Shown piece after piece: positions 1-10,000 of a DNA stretch of 50,715 bases. Source of the stretch: Fibrobacter sp. (lineage in GTDB: Bacteria; Fibrobacterota; Fibrobacteria; Fibrobacterales; Fibrobacteraceae); contig JAGCGO010000062.1 in NCBI GenBank assembly GCA_017649565.1, forward strand, positions 1 to 50,715, written 5' to 3'. The notes beneath the pieces were generated by a model that was not told the origin of the DNA, searched no databases, and was given only the letters and a program-made list of their open reading frames with translations. The stretch's first letter is position 1. Every line of letters starts with the position of its first letter. The translations under genes and the position numbers were made by a program.

Positions 1-1035
1 CTTGCAGTTCTTCGCGGCGGTGTCGTACCATTCGCTCACGTCGCGGTCTTCAGTAAGCACCATGGCGTCGTATTCGGAAACACCGAAGTCGTCCATGAAG
101 CGCTTGCGGCGGGCATCCGGCAGTTCCGGAAGCGTGCGGCGGATTTCTTCCACGAAGGCAGGGTCGGTCACGAGGCGGACCATGTCCGGTTCCGGGAAGT
201 ACTTGTAGTCGTGGGCGTCTTCCTTGGAGCGGATCACGATGGTCTTGTCGGCGTTGGGGTCGTAGCGTTTGGTGCACTGTTCCACTTCCTTGCCGGCATC
301 GAGGGTCGAGGCCTGCAGGTTCATTTCGCAGTACAGGGCCTTCTCGAGGTTCGTAAAGCTGTTCAGGTTCTTGATTTCGGCGCGGATACCGAACGGGGCG
401 TCTTCGCTGGCACGGAGCGAGATGTTGCCGTCGCAGCGCATGTTGCCGTTTTCCATGTTGGCATTGGAAACGCGGGTGTATTCGAGCGTCTGCTTGATTT
501 TCTTGAGCACCAGCACGGCCTCTTCGGGGCTGCGGATGTCCGGTTCGGTCACGATTTCGCAGAGCGGCGTGCCGCAGCGGTTCGCGTCAAAATGGGAATC
601 GGTCGGGCTCATGTCGTGGATGAGCTTGCCGGCGTCTTCTTCCATATGGATACGGGTGATGCCCACGCGCTTCTTGGTGCCGTCTTCCTTCACGATCTCG
701 AGCCAGCCGTTCTTGCAGATCGGGTGGTCGTACACCGGAAGTCCGCCCGTCTGGGTAATCTGGTAGCCCTTCGGCAGGTCCGGGTAGAAGTAGTTCTTAC
801 GGGTCCACATGGCGTTCAGGTCGATTTCGCAGTTGAGCGCAAGCCCAAGGCGGATGGCGTATTCCACGGCCTTCTTGTTCGGAACGGGCATGGCACCGGG
901 CATACCGAGGCAGACGGGGCACACGTGCTTGTTCGGGGTCGTATTCACTTCGATTTCGCAGCCGCAGAACATCTTGGTTTTCGTCGCGAGCTGACAATGG
1001 ATTTCAAGACCGATAACAGGACAGTAGTTGGACAT
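1..1035 (-). CDS. gatB: Asp/Glu-tRNA amidotransferase subunit B (partial, C-terminus outside window)
   Basis: The minus strand reads open from an ATG at 1035 to the left edge (345 codons). The start MSNYCPVIGLEIHCQLAT is the classic GatB N-terminus, followed by the zinc-type cysteines FCGCE and CPVCLGMPG, then YPDLPKGYQIT, HMEEDAGK and FDANRCGTPL, all GatB signatures. GatB activates the misacylated Glu-tRNA(Gln) or Asp-tRNA(Asn) in the GatCAB complex so that GatA-derived ammonia can amidate it. The family is about 475 residues, so roughly 130 C-terminal residues, including the YqeY-like tRNA-binding tail, lie beyond base 1. A GGAG ribosome site sits 5 bases before the ATG. gatA and gatC are not in the window. 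Identification is secure. Confidence 0.96.
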   Translation of the reverse strand, partial: MSNYCPVIGLEIHCQLATKTKMFCGCEIEVNTTPNKHVCPVCLGMPGAMPVPNKKAVEYAIRLGLALNCEIDLNAMWTRKNYFYPDLPKGYQITQTGGLPVYDHPICKNGWLEIVKEDGTKKRVGITRIHMEEDAGKLIHDMSPTDSHFDANRCGTPLCEIVTEPDIRSPEEAVLVLKKIKQTLEYTRVSNANMENGNMRCDGNISLRASEDAPFGIRAEIKNLNSFTNLEKALYCEMNLQASTLDAGKEVEQCTKRYDPNADKTIVIRSKEDAHDYKYFPEPDMVRLVTDPAFVEEIRRTLPELPDARRKRFMDDFGVSEYDAMVLTEDRDVSEWYDTAAKNCK

Positions 1036-1108
1036 ATAAACTCCGTATATTTTACGGGGAATAAGATAGAAATTTAGACAGGAAACGTGGTTCGGCGCAT
1101 ACCGATTT

Positions 1109-2704
1109 CTAGTCCTGTATACAACGAATCGGGAACTTAAGATAATACACGATTTCGCCGACACGCGGTTTCGAATCAGGGTATTCGTCGTACAGCACCA
1201 TGCAGATGACTCTATTGGTGGATTCCTCAATCAATGTAGAAGACATAAAAACCGCTATCTGCCCTTCACCAGGAGAGTCATAAGCAGTTTCCCTTTCGAA
1301 ATTCGTGGGCGTTATTGGCAAGGCCGTGAAGCCGAACTCATCGGTGCCACGATCCACGGAAAACCAGTAATACTCGGCTTTCAGGCCTCTATGCACGGTG
1401 TGGCTGTCGAGACCCAAGTCCACCGTCAAATAGCGCAGCAACTCATCCCATTCGCCCTTGTTCGGGATATGCCACCCCGCCGGGCAAAGGCCCCTTATGG
1501 GACGCGTCGCGGTATCCGATATCGCCGGGCACAATGTAGAACCTCCGCAAGTTTGCGGGTTGTCCGGATCATTGGCCAAAGCCGCCGAGTCGATAGCAAG
1601 GGAGAAAGCGTAAAGGCGACCGAACTGTTCGCACGAGCTGTCGGCTTCCGTGAAGCACCTGGAGCGTGTCGCAATCTCGGGAACCGCCACGGAATCCGCA
1701 TAATTCAGATTCTGCGCCATCCATGTCTGGTTGCCGATCACTACAGTCTTGTAGACCTTGCCGTCACGCTCGTCTACGATGGAATCCTTCGGCACGAGCG
1801 AGGGCTCGTCGCGGCCGACCTTTTTAACGCAGCGGATGGAAAAGGCGGAAGAGTCATTTTCGATCTTCTCGTAGGCCATTCTTGCATACGCGTCGGATGC
1901 ATAATTTTTGAAACTATAGGCATAGGAATGGATTCCTATGGTCCAGTCGATAACCCAGAACGACGCTCTTCCATTTTCACCTTCGAAATGTCCGGATTTG
2001 TTCCTGATTCCCGCGGGGATAGCCGAAAAACCGTATATATCCGTACCGTTATTTTTGAACCAGCCCTCCTTGGACAGCAAGGATTCAATGACATATCCGT
2101 TGCCACCACCGCGTTCTCCGGCCGCACTCAGCAGGGAGTGGTAGTCGTCATGAGTGGGCAGACGCCAGCCGGCAGGGCAAAGCCCCTGAACGGTGTCGTA
2201 GATGATAGGCTGGGGATTAAAGTTAGAAGCGGCGGTCCAGTTGTAAAGACGACCATACCGCCTGCAGTTCTTGGGGTCGTCGTCATAGCACCACGTTTTC
2301 CCCTTGAGCTCCGGGACAGCGACGGTGTCCAGATAGTTCAGGTTCTCGGCCATCCAGAAGTTACCATTGATATACACGAACCTGTAAACATGCCCGTCGC
2401 GTTCATCGGTAAACGACTTGTACCTTATATCCGGATTCAGGCAATCCTCGACAGACGTGCACGCCCCGTCGAAAGACGAACTGCTCGCGACGCTGCTGGA
2501 AGACCGCTTGGGCGCGGACGAGCTGGAAACCACGCTCGACGAGCTCACAATTTTTTCAGAAGAACTGGACGGGGTCACGGAACTGCTGGAACTTTCCGGT
2601 TCATCGGAAGCGAAGACAATCGCCCCCTCGGAACCCTTGCCATCGTCGCAGCCAAAAAGAACAGGGAAAAGTAACAAAGAAACAGCTATAAAGAACTTCT
2701 TCAA
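1109..2704 (-). CDS. Lipoprotein with two FISUMP (Fibrobacter major paralogous) domains
   Basis: The product is a secreted lipoprotein of about 531 residues. The signal peptide ends in the lipobox LFGC, then a Ser-rich linker of S4-5 blocks (about residues 38-78) leads to two FISUMP domains. Domain 1 (about 95-295) carries WMAENLNY and GLCPAGWRLPTHDDY; domain 2 (about 310-531) carries WMAQNLNY and GLCPAGWHIPNKGEW and ends FPIRCIQD. The family is amplified in Fibrobacter and its function is unknown; a surface role is inferred. Start choice: the AAGGAGG ribosome site is directly followed by TTG GCC TTG AAG AAG, and only the second TTG (2704) has proper spacing (6 bases), so this gene probably starts at TTG. 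No ATG is suitable. Confidence 0.85.
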   Translation of the reverse strand: MKKFFIAVSLLLFPVLFGCDDGKGSEGAIVFASDEPESSSSSVTPSSSSEKIVSSSSVVSSSSAPKRSSSSVASSSSFDGACTSVEDCLNPDIRYKSFTDERDGHVYRFVYINGNFWMAENLNYLDTVAVPELKGKTWCYDDDPKNCRRYGRLYNWTAASNFNPQPIIYDTVQGLCPAGWRLPTHDDYHSLLSAAGERGGGNGYVIESLLSKEGWFKNNGTDIYGFSAIPAGIRNKSGHFEGENGRASFWVIDWTIGIHSYAYSFKNYASDAYARMAYEKIENDSSAFSIRCVKKVGRDEPSLVPKDSIVDERDGKVYKTVVIGNQTWMAQNLNYADSVAVPEIATRSRCFTEADSSCEQFGRLYAFSLAIDSAALANDPDNPQTCGGSTLCPAISDTATRPIRGLCPAGWHIPNKGEWDELLRYLTVDLGLDSHTVHRGLKAEYYWFSVDRGTDEFGFTALPITPTNFERETAYDSPGEGQIAVFMSSTLIEESTNRVICMVLYDEYPDSKPRVGEIVYYLKFPIRCIQD

Positions 2705-2737
2705 GGCCAACCTCCTTTTTATGTCGGTAAAGATAAA

Positions 2738-3187
2738 CTAAATCTCGTCCAACGTAAAGACCGCGATGTCGGTTGCGTCGCGGAAGGAAGCACATTCTGT
2801 CAGGATGGAATCAGCGCCGTTTACGAACGCCGTCGCCAGGCGCAGGGACTCGTTCTCGGTCAACTTATGGTTGGTGCGGTTCGCATAGGCCCACAACTCG
2901 GCAGCCTTCACGGAGACATCCGCATTGACCTCGCACAAGCGAACGTTCGCCGAATGTTCAAAGAACTCGCGATACTGGCGAGCAAGCACGCCCTCGTTTG
3001 CGCCGAAAGCCTTCTGGCTAATTTCAAACAAAGTAACAGACGATACGAGAACCTGGATGTTTTTCTCGTACACCATGTCGAGAACCCCGGAAACTGCAGG
3101 ATAAAAATCCGGATGCATCTGCAGCAGCCGAACCAGCGGTCCGGAATCGAGGAACAGAATCCGACTTTGCTCGATGGAATTTATCAT
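2738..3187 (-). CDS. PIN-domain protein (VapC-like), 149 aa
   Basis: The start at 3187 gives MINSIEQSRILFLDSGPL. The LDSGP aspartate, the glutamate in TLFEIS and the acidic NESLRLATA followed by ADSILTECASF match the order of the PIN-domain metal-binding residues. PIN proteins are Mg/Mn-dependent ribonucleases, most often VapC toxins. The third acidic position is Glu where Asp is usual. The ATG overlaps the stop of the upstream secreted-protein gene as ATGA, so translation is probably coupled. No small antitoxin gene is next to it, unlike normal vapBC, so it could be an orphan toxin or a housekeeping PIN nuclease. An in-frame reading continues upstream to 3280 but lies inside the neighbouring gene and is not needed. 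Confidence 0.75.
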   Translation of the reverse strand: MINSIEQSRILFLDSGPLVRLLQMHPDFYPAVSGVLDMVYEKNIQVLVSSVTLFEISQKAFGANEGVLARQYREFFEHSANVRLCEVNADVSVKAAELWAYANRTNHKLTENESLRLATAFVNGADSILTECASFRDATDIAVFTLDEI

Positions 3188-4239
3188 TCGTAAATTTCCA
3201 TATAGGCAATATCTTCGCGCATGCCTGCACGCACCATTTTGAGACGTTCGGCCTTCGGATAGAAATACCAGATCATCCATTCGCCGCTCATGTCGGTGCG
3301 TTTCGTCTTGATCACGTAGGGTTTCTCGCCCTTGTAGTAATCGCGCTTATGCGGGATCATGTGCTCGAACGGACGGTAGGTATGCACTTCCTCGCCCGCC
3401 TGCCTCTCGACAAAGCCGTTGCCGTCCTTGCTCCAGGTAATGGTAATAACGCCGTTATCGTCCTTCACCTTTTCGCAGCTGTCAAAGCCACTACCGCACC
3501 ACAAGTACTTCTTGAACTTGAACTGCTGCTCGGGCATGTTGAACACCTCGGTCTTGCGGGTGTTGCCCTTGTACGTGGGATATTCGCCTTCGAGCTTGTA
3601 CTTGCCGATATTGTATTCGTAGCAGCCGCGCTGCGCGACCTTCACCTGGCGGTTGAAGACTCCGATTTCGATATTGCAGCCCTCTTCGTGGTAAGAAAGC
3701 CTTGCATGGCCGTTACTCTCGTGTATTTCGAGGTTACCCATCTCGATTTCCGAACGCTCCGTAACAGGACCATTCTGGATAATCACGTCGAACCGCTTGG
3801 GATTGTTCGGGGATTTTCTCAGGAACACACTGCCAGTGGAGGATGCGTACTCACCGCTGAGGTCCTTCGCCTCTTGCTGGAATCGGGCCAGCTCGGCGCG
3901 CTTCACGTAAACCTTCTTGCCTAGCTTGCATTCGATGGGGACGAAGCGCGGCGGGTCCTTCGGCTTGCGGACTTCCCAGGAGATATAACGTTTTGTCACC
4001 TTTTGAATTTTCTTCTTGCCGTTCTTGCCAACGACTTCGCGGCGTGATTTTTCTTCACGGACATGCTTGATGGAATCTGGCGGAAGAGGCAACTCCTTGA
4101 TCCAGTCCGACTTGGACAGCGATCCGATGGGATTAGCCTCGTCTACTTCATGGTTAACCTTCTTATAAACGTTCAAAGTTTCTTGTCCAAAGCAACAAGC
4201 ACATCCCAAAGTGACCAGAAAAACAAACAAAAATTTCAA
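3184..4239 (-). CDS. Secreted protein of unknown function, 351 aa
   Basis: The N-terminus MKFLFVFLVTLGCACCFGQ is a signal peptide; cleavage after GQ or lipid attachment at one of the early cysteines are both possible. The rest is basic and charged, with a Lys/Arg-rich stretch near residues 60-85 and a beta-rich C-terminal two thirds that includes spaced cysteines. I recognise no family. The start is TTG at 4239 preceded by GGGG seven bases upstream; no in-frame ATG is available before the signal sequence, so this is a second TTG start close to the FISUMP gene. The 3' end overlaps the PIN gene by four bases, which suggests the two are one operon. Export predicts an envelope location. Confidence 0.65.
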   Translation of the reverse strand: MKFLFVFLVTLGCACCFGQETLNVYKKVNHEVDEANPIGSLSKSDWIKELPLPPDSIKHVREEKSRREVVGKNGKKKIQKVTKRYISWEVRKPKDPPRFVPIECKLGKKVYVKRAELARFQQEAKDLSGEYASSTGSVFLRKSPNNPKRFDVIIQNGPVTERSEIEMGNLEIHESNGHARLSYHEEGCNIEIGVFNRQVKVAQRGCYEYNIGKYKLEGEYPTYKGNTRKTEVFNMPEQQFKFKKYLWCGSGFDSCEKVKDDNGVITITWSKDGNGFVERQAGEEVHTYRPFEHMIPHKRDYYKGEKPYVIKTKRTDMSGEWMIWYFYPKAERLKMVRAGMREDIAYMEIYE

Positions 4240-4384
4240 AATTTAGCCCCTTTGCACAAAAAAACACCCTATTTTCTCAAAAAAGGTAATATTTTATACC
4301 TACCTGAGAACAATATTTTTATAATTCTAATTGAATTTTACAATTGGAGTATTCGTAAAATATCATCCATAAGGAGATCGTGTC

Positions 4385-5857
4385 ATGAAGAAAATTTTCC
4401 TAGCATCCTGCATGCTGGCTGCATCCGTGTTTGCCGCACCGCAGGCTGCTGCTAATGCCAATGCAGCACCGGCCAAGGCCGCACCCGCTGCCGCTCCGGC
4501 TGCAGCTCCGGCTGCCGCACCTGCAAAGGACGCCAAGGCTGCCCCGGCCGCCGAACCGGCCAAGCCCGCCGCTGCTCCTGCTGCTGCCGCTCCCGCCGCC
4601 GCAGCTCCGACTGACACTGCAAAGGCCGCTCCTGCTGAACAGGCCAAGGCCGAAGAACCGGCACCTGCCGAAGCTCCCGCTGCCGCTCCGGCTGAAGAAA
4701 CCAAGGCCGAACCCGCAGCCGAAGTCGCCGCAAAGGACACCGCCAAGGTTTCCGAAGCTCAGATCGCTGCTAACACCGACGACCAGGGATTCATCTCGGC
4801 TCCGGAACAGAAAGATCAGCCGAAGAAGAAAAAACGCCGCAAAAAGAAAAAATTGGTTGAAAACGCCGTCATCTCGACGGACAAGGCCGAATTCGGCATT
4901 CTCGCTGACTTCGAATTGAGCGCCGAAAAGGTGTTCTGGAATGGCGAAGAAGACGTCAACAACGACAACTTCGAAACCTGGCAGGGCGAAGCGAACTTCG
5001 CCATCCTCGCCGAAGGCGAGAACTTCAAGGGCAAGTTGGCCCTGGCCTTCTACCCGGGCGACCTCAGGGACGAAAACTTCGGCGGCAAGGACGCCAAGCA
5101 GGAAGCCCTCCGCCGCGACGAGAACGGCAACCTTGACGACTACTTCTCCCTCGACGAAGCCTGGGCCTACCAGAGCACCGACCTGTTCAACTTCAAGGTC
5201 GGTCGCTGGGACAACACCGACAAGAACGGTGACTTCTTCGGTGGCTATATCGACGGCTACCTGACCGGCTTCCTCTCCACGCAGAAGCCCGAGAACCAGT
5301 TGCAGTTCGGTGTCTCCCCGACGGACAACTTGGACTTCACCCTCGCCTTGATTAGCCAAGCCGTGAACCTGGATAAAGGTGACCTCCGTGCCGCCTTCAA
5401 CTTCCACGGTCTTGAAGGTCTCAGCGAACTGAAGATCCAGCTTGCCTACCGCAGCAACCTCTTCGACAAGGTCTACGACACGGACTCCAAGGTCAAGCAC
5501 AACGCCTCCTTGAAGGCCAGCCTCCCGATCGTCAGAAATGCCGTGAGCATCTTCGCCGAAGCTGCTCTGCTTGACATCTCCAGCGACGACGACATGATCA
5601 TCCCGCTGACGGGTGGTTTCCTGTTCCAGACGAAGGTTGTTGACAGGATTATCCTCGAAGCCGAATACATCGGCGACCGTCAGGAACACTCGGCCTACTG
5701 GGGACTCGAGAACCCGAACCACATCAAGGATGTGCTCGGCGCCCTCTACCTCGAAAAGGCATTTACCGATCGCTTCAGCCTGTCTGCTGGTTTCCACAGC
5801 TACGGCTGCACGAAGGACTTCGCCCTTTCCGGCAACCTGATCGGCCGAATCAACTAA
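4385..5857 (+). CDS. Outer-membrane barrel protein with Ala/Pro-rich N-terminal tether
   Basis: The 490-residue product starts with a signal peptide (MKKIFLASCMLAASVFAA), followed by about 100 residues made almost only of Ala, Pro, Lys and Glu, then a basic patch KKKKRRKKKK at residues 147-156. The remaining 330 residues alternate aromatic/hydrophobic with polar residues (for example FNFKVGRWDNTDKNGDFFGGY) and end in IGRIN, as expected for a porin-like beta-barrel. The layout suggests an extended periplasmic arm that may cross or bind peptidoglycan, with the barrel in the outer membrane; this is inference. An AAGGAG ribosome site lies 8 bases before the ATG and a strong hairpin terminator follows. 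The long antisense reading across the GC-rich repeat is a composition effect. Confidence 0.7.
   Translation: MKKIFLASCMLAASVFAAPQAAANANAAPAKAAPAAAPAAAPAAAPAKDAKAAPAAEPAKPAAAPAAAAPAAAAPTDTAKAAPAEQAKAEEPAPAEAPAAAPAEETKAEPAAEVAAKDTAKVSEAQIAANTDDQGFISAPEQKDQPKKKKRRKKKKLVENAVISTDKAEFGILADFELSAEKVFWNGEEDVNNDNFETWQGEANFAILAEGENFKGKLALAFYPGDLRDENFGGKDAKQEALRRDENGNLDDYFSLDEAWAYQSTDLFNFKVGRWDNTDKNGDFFGGYIDGYLTGFLSTQKPENQLQFGVSPTDNLDFTLALISQAVNLDKGDLRAAFNFHGLEGLSELKIQLAYRSNLFDKVYDTDSKVKHNASLKASLPIVRNAVSIFAEAALLDISSDDDMIIPLTGGFLFQTKVVDRIILEAEYIGDRQEHSAYWGLENPNHIKDVLGALYLEKAFTDRFSLSAGFHSYGCTKDFALSGNLIGRIN
4430..4745 (+). repeat. Low-complexity Ala/Pro/Lys/Glu-coding tract
   Basis: Degenerate runs of GCN and CCN codons with interspersed AAG and GAA encode blocks such as APAAAPAAAPAAAP and KAEEPAPAEAPAAAPAEE. 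It lies inside the barrel-protein gene and is not an independent element. Length variation between strains would be expected. Confidence 0.7.
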
Positions 5858-5897
5858 ACCCGTTCGTCCCGAAAGGGCAACGACAGATTATGAAAAA

Positions 5898-5925
5898 ACA
5901 AAAGGCGGTGAAAACCGCCTTTTGT
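5898..5925 (+). terminator. Rho-independent terminator, probably bidirectional
   Basis: A perfect 12-bp stem ACAAAAGGCGGT / ACCGCCTTTTGT closes a GAAA loop, 40 bases after the barrel gene. The A-rich left arm and T-rich right arm let it work for the plus-strand barrel gene and for the minus-strand small gene that ends at 5967. Confidence 0.85.
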
Positions 5926-5966
5926 CATATCATCAGAATTTTTGCGATTCGGGACTTTAGTCCAAT

Positions 5967-6164
5967 CTAGATTCCCTTCCGGTCCAGATCCATCAGAAGC
6001 GCCTGCAAAGATTCCTCGACGGAATCCCTGAAGCTTGCGGCACCTAGGCTGCAGCTCGCCACGACTTCGTCGCCTTTGCAGATTCTAATAACAGAAAAAC
6101 CATTTTCTTCGGAGAACGTTATATTCAGGCCCTTTTTAAGAACTTTTTCAAGAAGGTCTCGCAT
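5967..6164 (-). CDS. Small protein of unknown function, 65 aa
   Basis: A short acidic cytoplasmic-type protein beginning MRDLLEKVLKKGLNITFSEE, with no signal peptide or membrane segment. An AAGGAG ribosome site lies seven bases before the ATG, and the gene stands alone between a bidirectional terminator and the TatD-like gene on the other strand. Both points support a real gene. The sequence alternates a helical N-terminus, a short beta segment (FSVIRICKGDEVVASCSLG) and a C-terminal helix. I do not recognise the family. Confidence 0.6.
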   Translation of the reverse strand: MRDLLEKVLKKGLNITFSEENGFSVIRICKGDEVVASCSLGAASFRDSVEESLQALLMDLDRKGI

Positions 6165-6311
6165 TAAAAACTCCTTTTTATTTAGACACAGGGAATCACG
6201 ACCCTGGGCACCTTTAAACTAGGCTTTTTCTTCCAAAAAAACAAGCAAAAAAAGTAAAGAAAATCTTTTCATGCTCAAAAACAAGGATTTTCGGGAATTA
6301 TATTGTTCCAT

Positions 6312-7058
6312 ATGTTCGACTTTCACCTGCATCCGGCCAGACTCCCCCACCCGAAGGCGCTCCAGGAAGCGCTCGGGATAGCCGACTACGGCTTTGTCGC
6401 CATCGCGTGCGAACCGTGGGAATGGGAGGCCGTGGCCGCCATGGACGCTAGCAACAAGGCATTTGGCGTCCATCCAATGGTGGCATCACAGGTTTCGGAA
6501 GACGATTTCAAGAAGCTCGAAAGCTACTTGAACACCGACCCAACAGCATCCGTCGGCGAGTGCGGGCTAGACAGGCGATACCCGGGATACGGAGAAAACG
6601 GCACCCAGGAGGCTGTCTTCATACGTCAGGTGGAACTGGCCAGGGACCTCCGACGCGACCTGCAGATCCACTGCGTGGGCGACTACGGCAGGATTGTGGC
6701 ATTGCTCAAAGCCGCGCATTATCCGCCAAAAGGGCCGACTCAGGATGCGGCAAATAATAAAACAAGGGCTTCGGACGATGCAAATTCGGTGCCAAGGCCG
6801 GTTTTCCACCGGTTCGGCGGCGATGCGGGCATTGTGCGGGCGGCACTCCCGATGGGGGCCATCTTCAGCCTGCACGCAGACAGTTTCAAGAAAAAGTCGA
6901 CACTCGCAGCGCTCCCCCTTATCCCGGCGGAGAGCGTGCAGTTCGAGACGGACGCCGACGAAACGACGTTCGCGGAATGCAGCGTGGAGCAAATCGTCCA
7001 GTCGCTCAAGGAGCGCTGGCTTGCCACAAAGTCCCTCTGGGACAATCTCAAAGTTTAG
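6312..7058 (+). CDS. TatD-family metal-dependent hydrolase
   Basis: The 248-residue protein has the ordered TatD metal-site motifs: DFHLH at residues 3-7, GVHP, GECGLD, a QIH histidine and FETDAD near the C-terminus. TatD enzymes are TIM-barrel metallohydrolases, some with 3'-5' deoxyribonuclease activity; the substrate here is unknown. A TTG nine bases upstream is in frame, but the ATG at 6312 gives the standard short N-terminus. The linker around residues 140-160 (PPKGPTQDAANNKTRASDD) is longer than usual and looks like an inserted loop. The 3' end overlaps the convergent mfd gene by 11 bases, with no terminator between them. Confidence 0.85.
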   Translation: MFDFHLHPARLPHPKALQEALGIADYGFVAIACEPWEWEAVAAMDASNKAFGVHPMVASQVSEDDFKKLESYLNTDPTASVGECGLDRRYPGYGENGTQEAVFIRQVELARDLRRDLQIHCVGDYGRIVALLKAAHYPPKGPTQDAANNKTRASDDANSVPRPVFHRFGGDAGIVRAALPMGAIFSLHADSFKKKSTLAALPLIPAESVQFETDADETTFAECSVEQIVQSLKERWLATKSLWDNLKV

Positions 7059-10000
7059 CGGGAGTAATCTCGATAGGAGCAAACGCACGGAATGCTTCGA
7101 GCGTTTTCTCGGCGTATATAGAAGGCGTGCCGGTACCCAACTCGACCACGGCCTGCATGGGCGTACTGCCGAGGATGCGGATGGGGAACGGGCAAAGCGA
7201 GGTCATCTCCGAAACGACACGCAAGTCGGGCGGCGGGAATTCCGTGAATGTCGCGGCGAGCATGCCCTTGCGCTGCACGAGGCCCTGGATACGCAGGCGT
7301 CCGGCCAATAGACCGATTTCGGTGACGGCGAGAAGCATCTTCGTTGCTGCAGGCAGCGGGCCGAAGCGGTCCACGAGCTCCTGCGAAATGCTTTCGACTT
7401 CGGCCGTGGAGCGGGTGCGGGAGATGCGCTGGTACAGCGAGATGCGTGTAAGACCGTCCTGGATGTAGTCCTCGGGAAGGTAGGCGTCGACGCCCAGTTC
7501 CACGCGGGTCTGCACAGGCTTGTCGAGCGGGCTTCCGCCACGCAGCGCCTCCACCGCCTCCTTGACGAGACGGACGTAAGTCTCAAAGCCAACTTCGGCA
7601 ATGAAGCCGTGCTGTTCCTGGCCCAAAAGGTTGCCTGCACCGCGAATCTCGAGGTCGCGCATGGCGAGCTGGTATCCGCTGCCGAGGTCGGAGAACTGCT
7701 CGAGCGCCTTGAGTCGGGTCATGGATTCCTGCGAGATCTCGCCACGGGCAGGAATGACAAGGAATGCCTTCGCAAGTACGCTACTGCGGCCCACGCGACC
7801 GCGCATCTGGTAGAGTTGGCTGATGCCGAAGTGGTGCGCGTTGATGACGATGATCGTGTTTGCGTTCGGGACGTCGAGGCCGGACTCGATGATGCTCGTG
7901 CTCACGAGGACATCGAACTTGCGGCTGAGGAAGGCGTCCATCACGCGTTCCAGGTCGTGGTCGTCCATCTGGCCGTGCGCGACGGCGATGCGTGCCTGCG
8001 GCACAAGCGCCTCGATTTCTTCGGCCAATGTATAAATAGTCTGCACGCGGTCGTTCACGATGAACACCTGGCCGCCGCGGGCCAGCTCGTCTAAAATCGC
8101 GTTCTTGATAACCTCGTCGTCGCGCTTCAGCATGACGGTCTCGACGGGCAGGCGGTTCACGGGAGGCGTGTTGATGAGCGAGATGTCGCGAACACCGGTC
8201 ATGCTCAGGTGCAGCGAGCGCGGGATCGGGGTGGCGCTCATGCTGAGCGTGTCGACGGCGAGACGCAGTTCGCGGAGCTTTTCCTTCTGCTTCACGCCGA
8301 ACTTCTGTTCCTCGTCGATGATGAGCAGGCCCAAATCCTTGAACTCGTTCTTGGCCGAGAGCAGCGCATGCGTACCGATGACGATATCGACCTTGCCCTC
8401 GCTCACTCGCTTGAGAATTTCCTTCTTTTCCTTGGGGCTCTTGTAGCGGTTCACGAGCGCAATGTTCACGGCCGGGAAGGCGGCGAAGCGGTCGCAGAAA
8501 TTTTCGTAGTGCTGGGCGGCAAGGATGGTCGTCGGCACGAGCACGGCCACCTGTTTTTTCGCAAGGATGCACTTGAAGGCGGCGCGCATGGCGACTTCCG
8601 TCTTGCCGAAGCCGACGTCGCCGCAGATGAGGCGGTCCATGGGCTTGCGGGCTTCCATGTCGCGCTTGATGTCGGCCGTAGCCTTGACCTGGTCCGGCGT
8701 CGGTTCGTACTCGAAGGCGTCCTCGAATTCCTTCTGGAACTTGCCGTCGGGCGGGAAGCCGAAGCCTTCCACGAGTTCGCGCCGTGCATAGAGGTCTACA
8801 AGTTCGCGCGCAATCTGCACGACCTTCTGCTTCATGCGCTTTTTCTTGTTTTCCCAGTTCTTGGAACCCAGACGGTCGAGTTTGAGCGGGTTGTCCTGCG
8901 GGGAGTCGACCTTCTCTATCTTCTGGAGGTCGGCCACGGGGAACTTGAGGCGGTCGCCGCCCTCGTACTCGAGCAGGGCGCAGTCCACCATGCCGCCGTT
9001 CACCTCGACGCGGACAAGGCCCAGGTAGCGGCCGATACCGTGGTCCTCGTGGGCGACAAAGTCCCCGCGGTTCAGCGACTCGACCATGAGCGCGCTGGAT
9101 ACGGAGCCGGAAATCTTGCGCTTGCGGACCTTGTTGGGGTGGCGATTGAAGATGCGGGTCTCGGTGAGGAAGGCGACCTTGTCGTCTTCGAGCCAGAAGC
9201 CTTCGGAGATGTTACCGACAAAGTAACCCTCTATCGGCAAATCCTCGAAATAGTGCTGCAGGCGGGTCAGGCCGCCTTGCGTCGGTGCCACGACGTAGAC
9301 TCGCACGCCGCGGGCGTAAAAATTCTCGATTTCCCTCGCGACGGCATCGGTGCCGGTCGAGGAAAAGTCCTGTTTCTTGAGGTTGACCTTGTACCAGTTC
9401 GAGGCGTCGGTCTCGACGTTGGTCATGTCGAGGCACGGGCGCAAGGCGAAGTTCGCGGAAAGCTCGCCCATCTTGAACCAGAATGCGCTAGGCGGCGACA
9501 CCTTGGATTCGGGGCCGCGTGCGTTCTCGTAGGCGGCCTCGTATGCCAGGTAAAGCTTGCTCGCCGTCTCGGAGAGCACGGAAAGTTCCTCGAACACAAG
9601 CGCCGCACCCGGCAGGTAGTCCAGAAGACTCGAGGTAAGCGGCTGGTAGCGGTCCCTGCACCACCAGATGTCGTGCACGCCCTCGCCCATCAGGGCGGCA
9701 TCCCTCTCGGGAATCGTAAATTCGCCCATCGGGAACAGGTCGACAAACTTTTTCTCTTCCACGGAGCGCTGGCTGAAGATGTCGAAGGAACGGATGGACT
9801 CCACCTCGTCGCCAAAAAACTCGATACGGATGGGGTGCGGGTACAAAAGGCAGTTCACGTCGACAATGCAGCCGCGGATGGAGAACTCGCCCACCCCGCT
9901 CACCACGGGCTGTTCGACAAAGCCGTGGTCCAGGAACCAAGGCCTGAGCTTGGCGGGCTCGATGACGTCGCCCACCTTTATCTTCAAAATGCCATCGAGT

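Noticed and set aside
4280..4312. Short hairpin AGGTA...TACCT before the barrel-protein gene
   Set aside because: Only a five-base stem in an AT-rich region; no riboswitch-like fold is visible.
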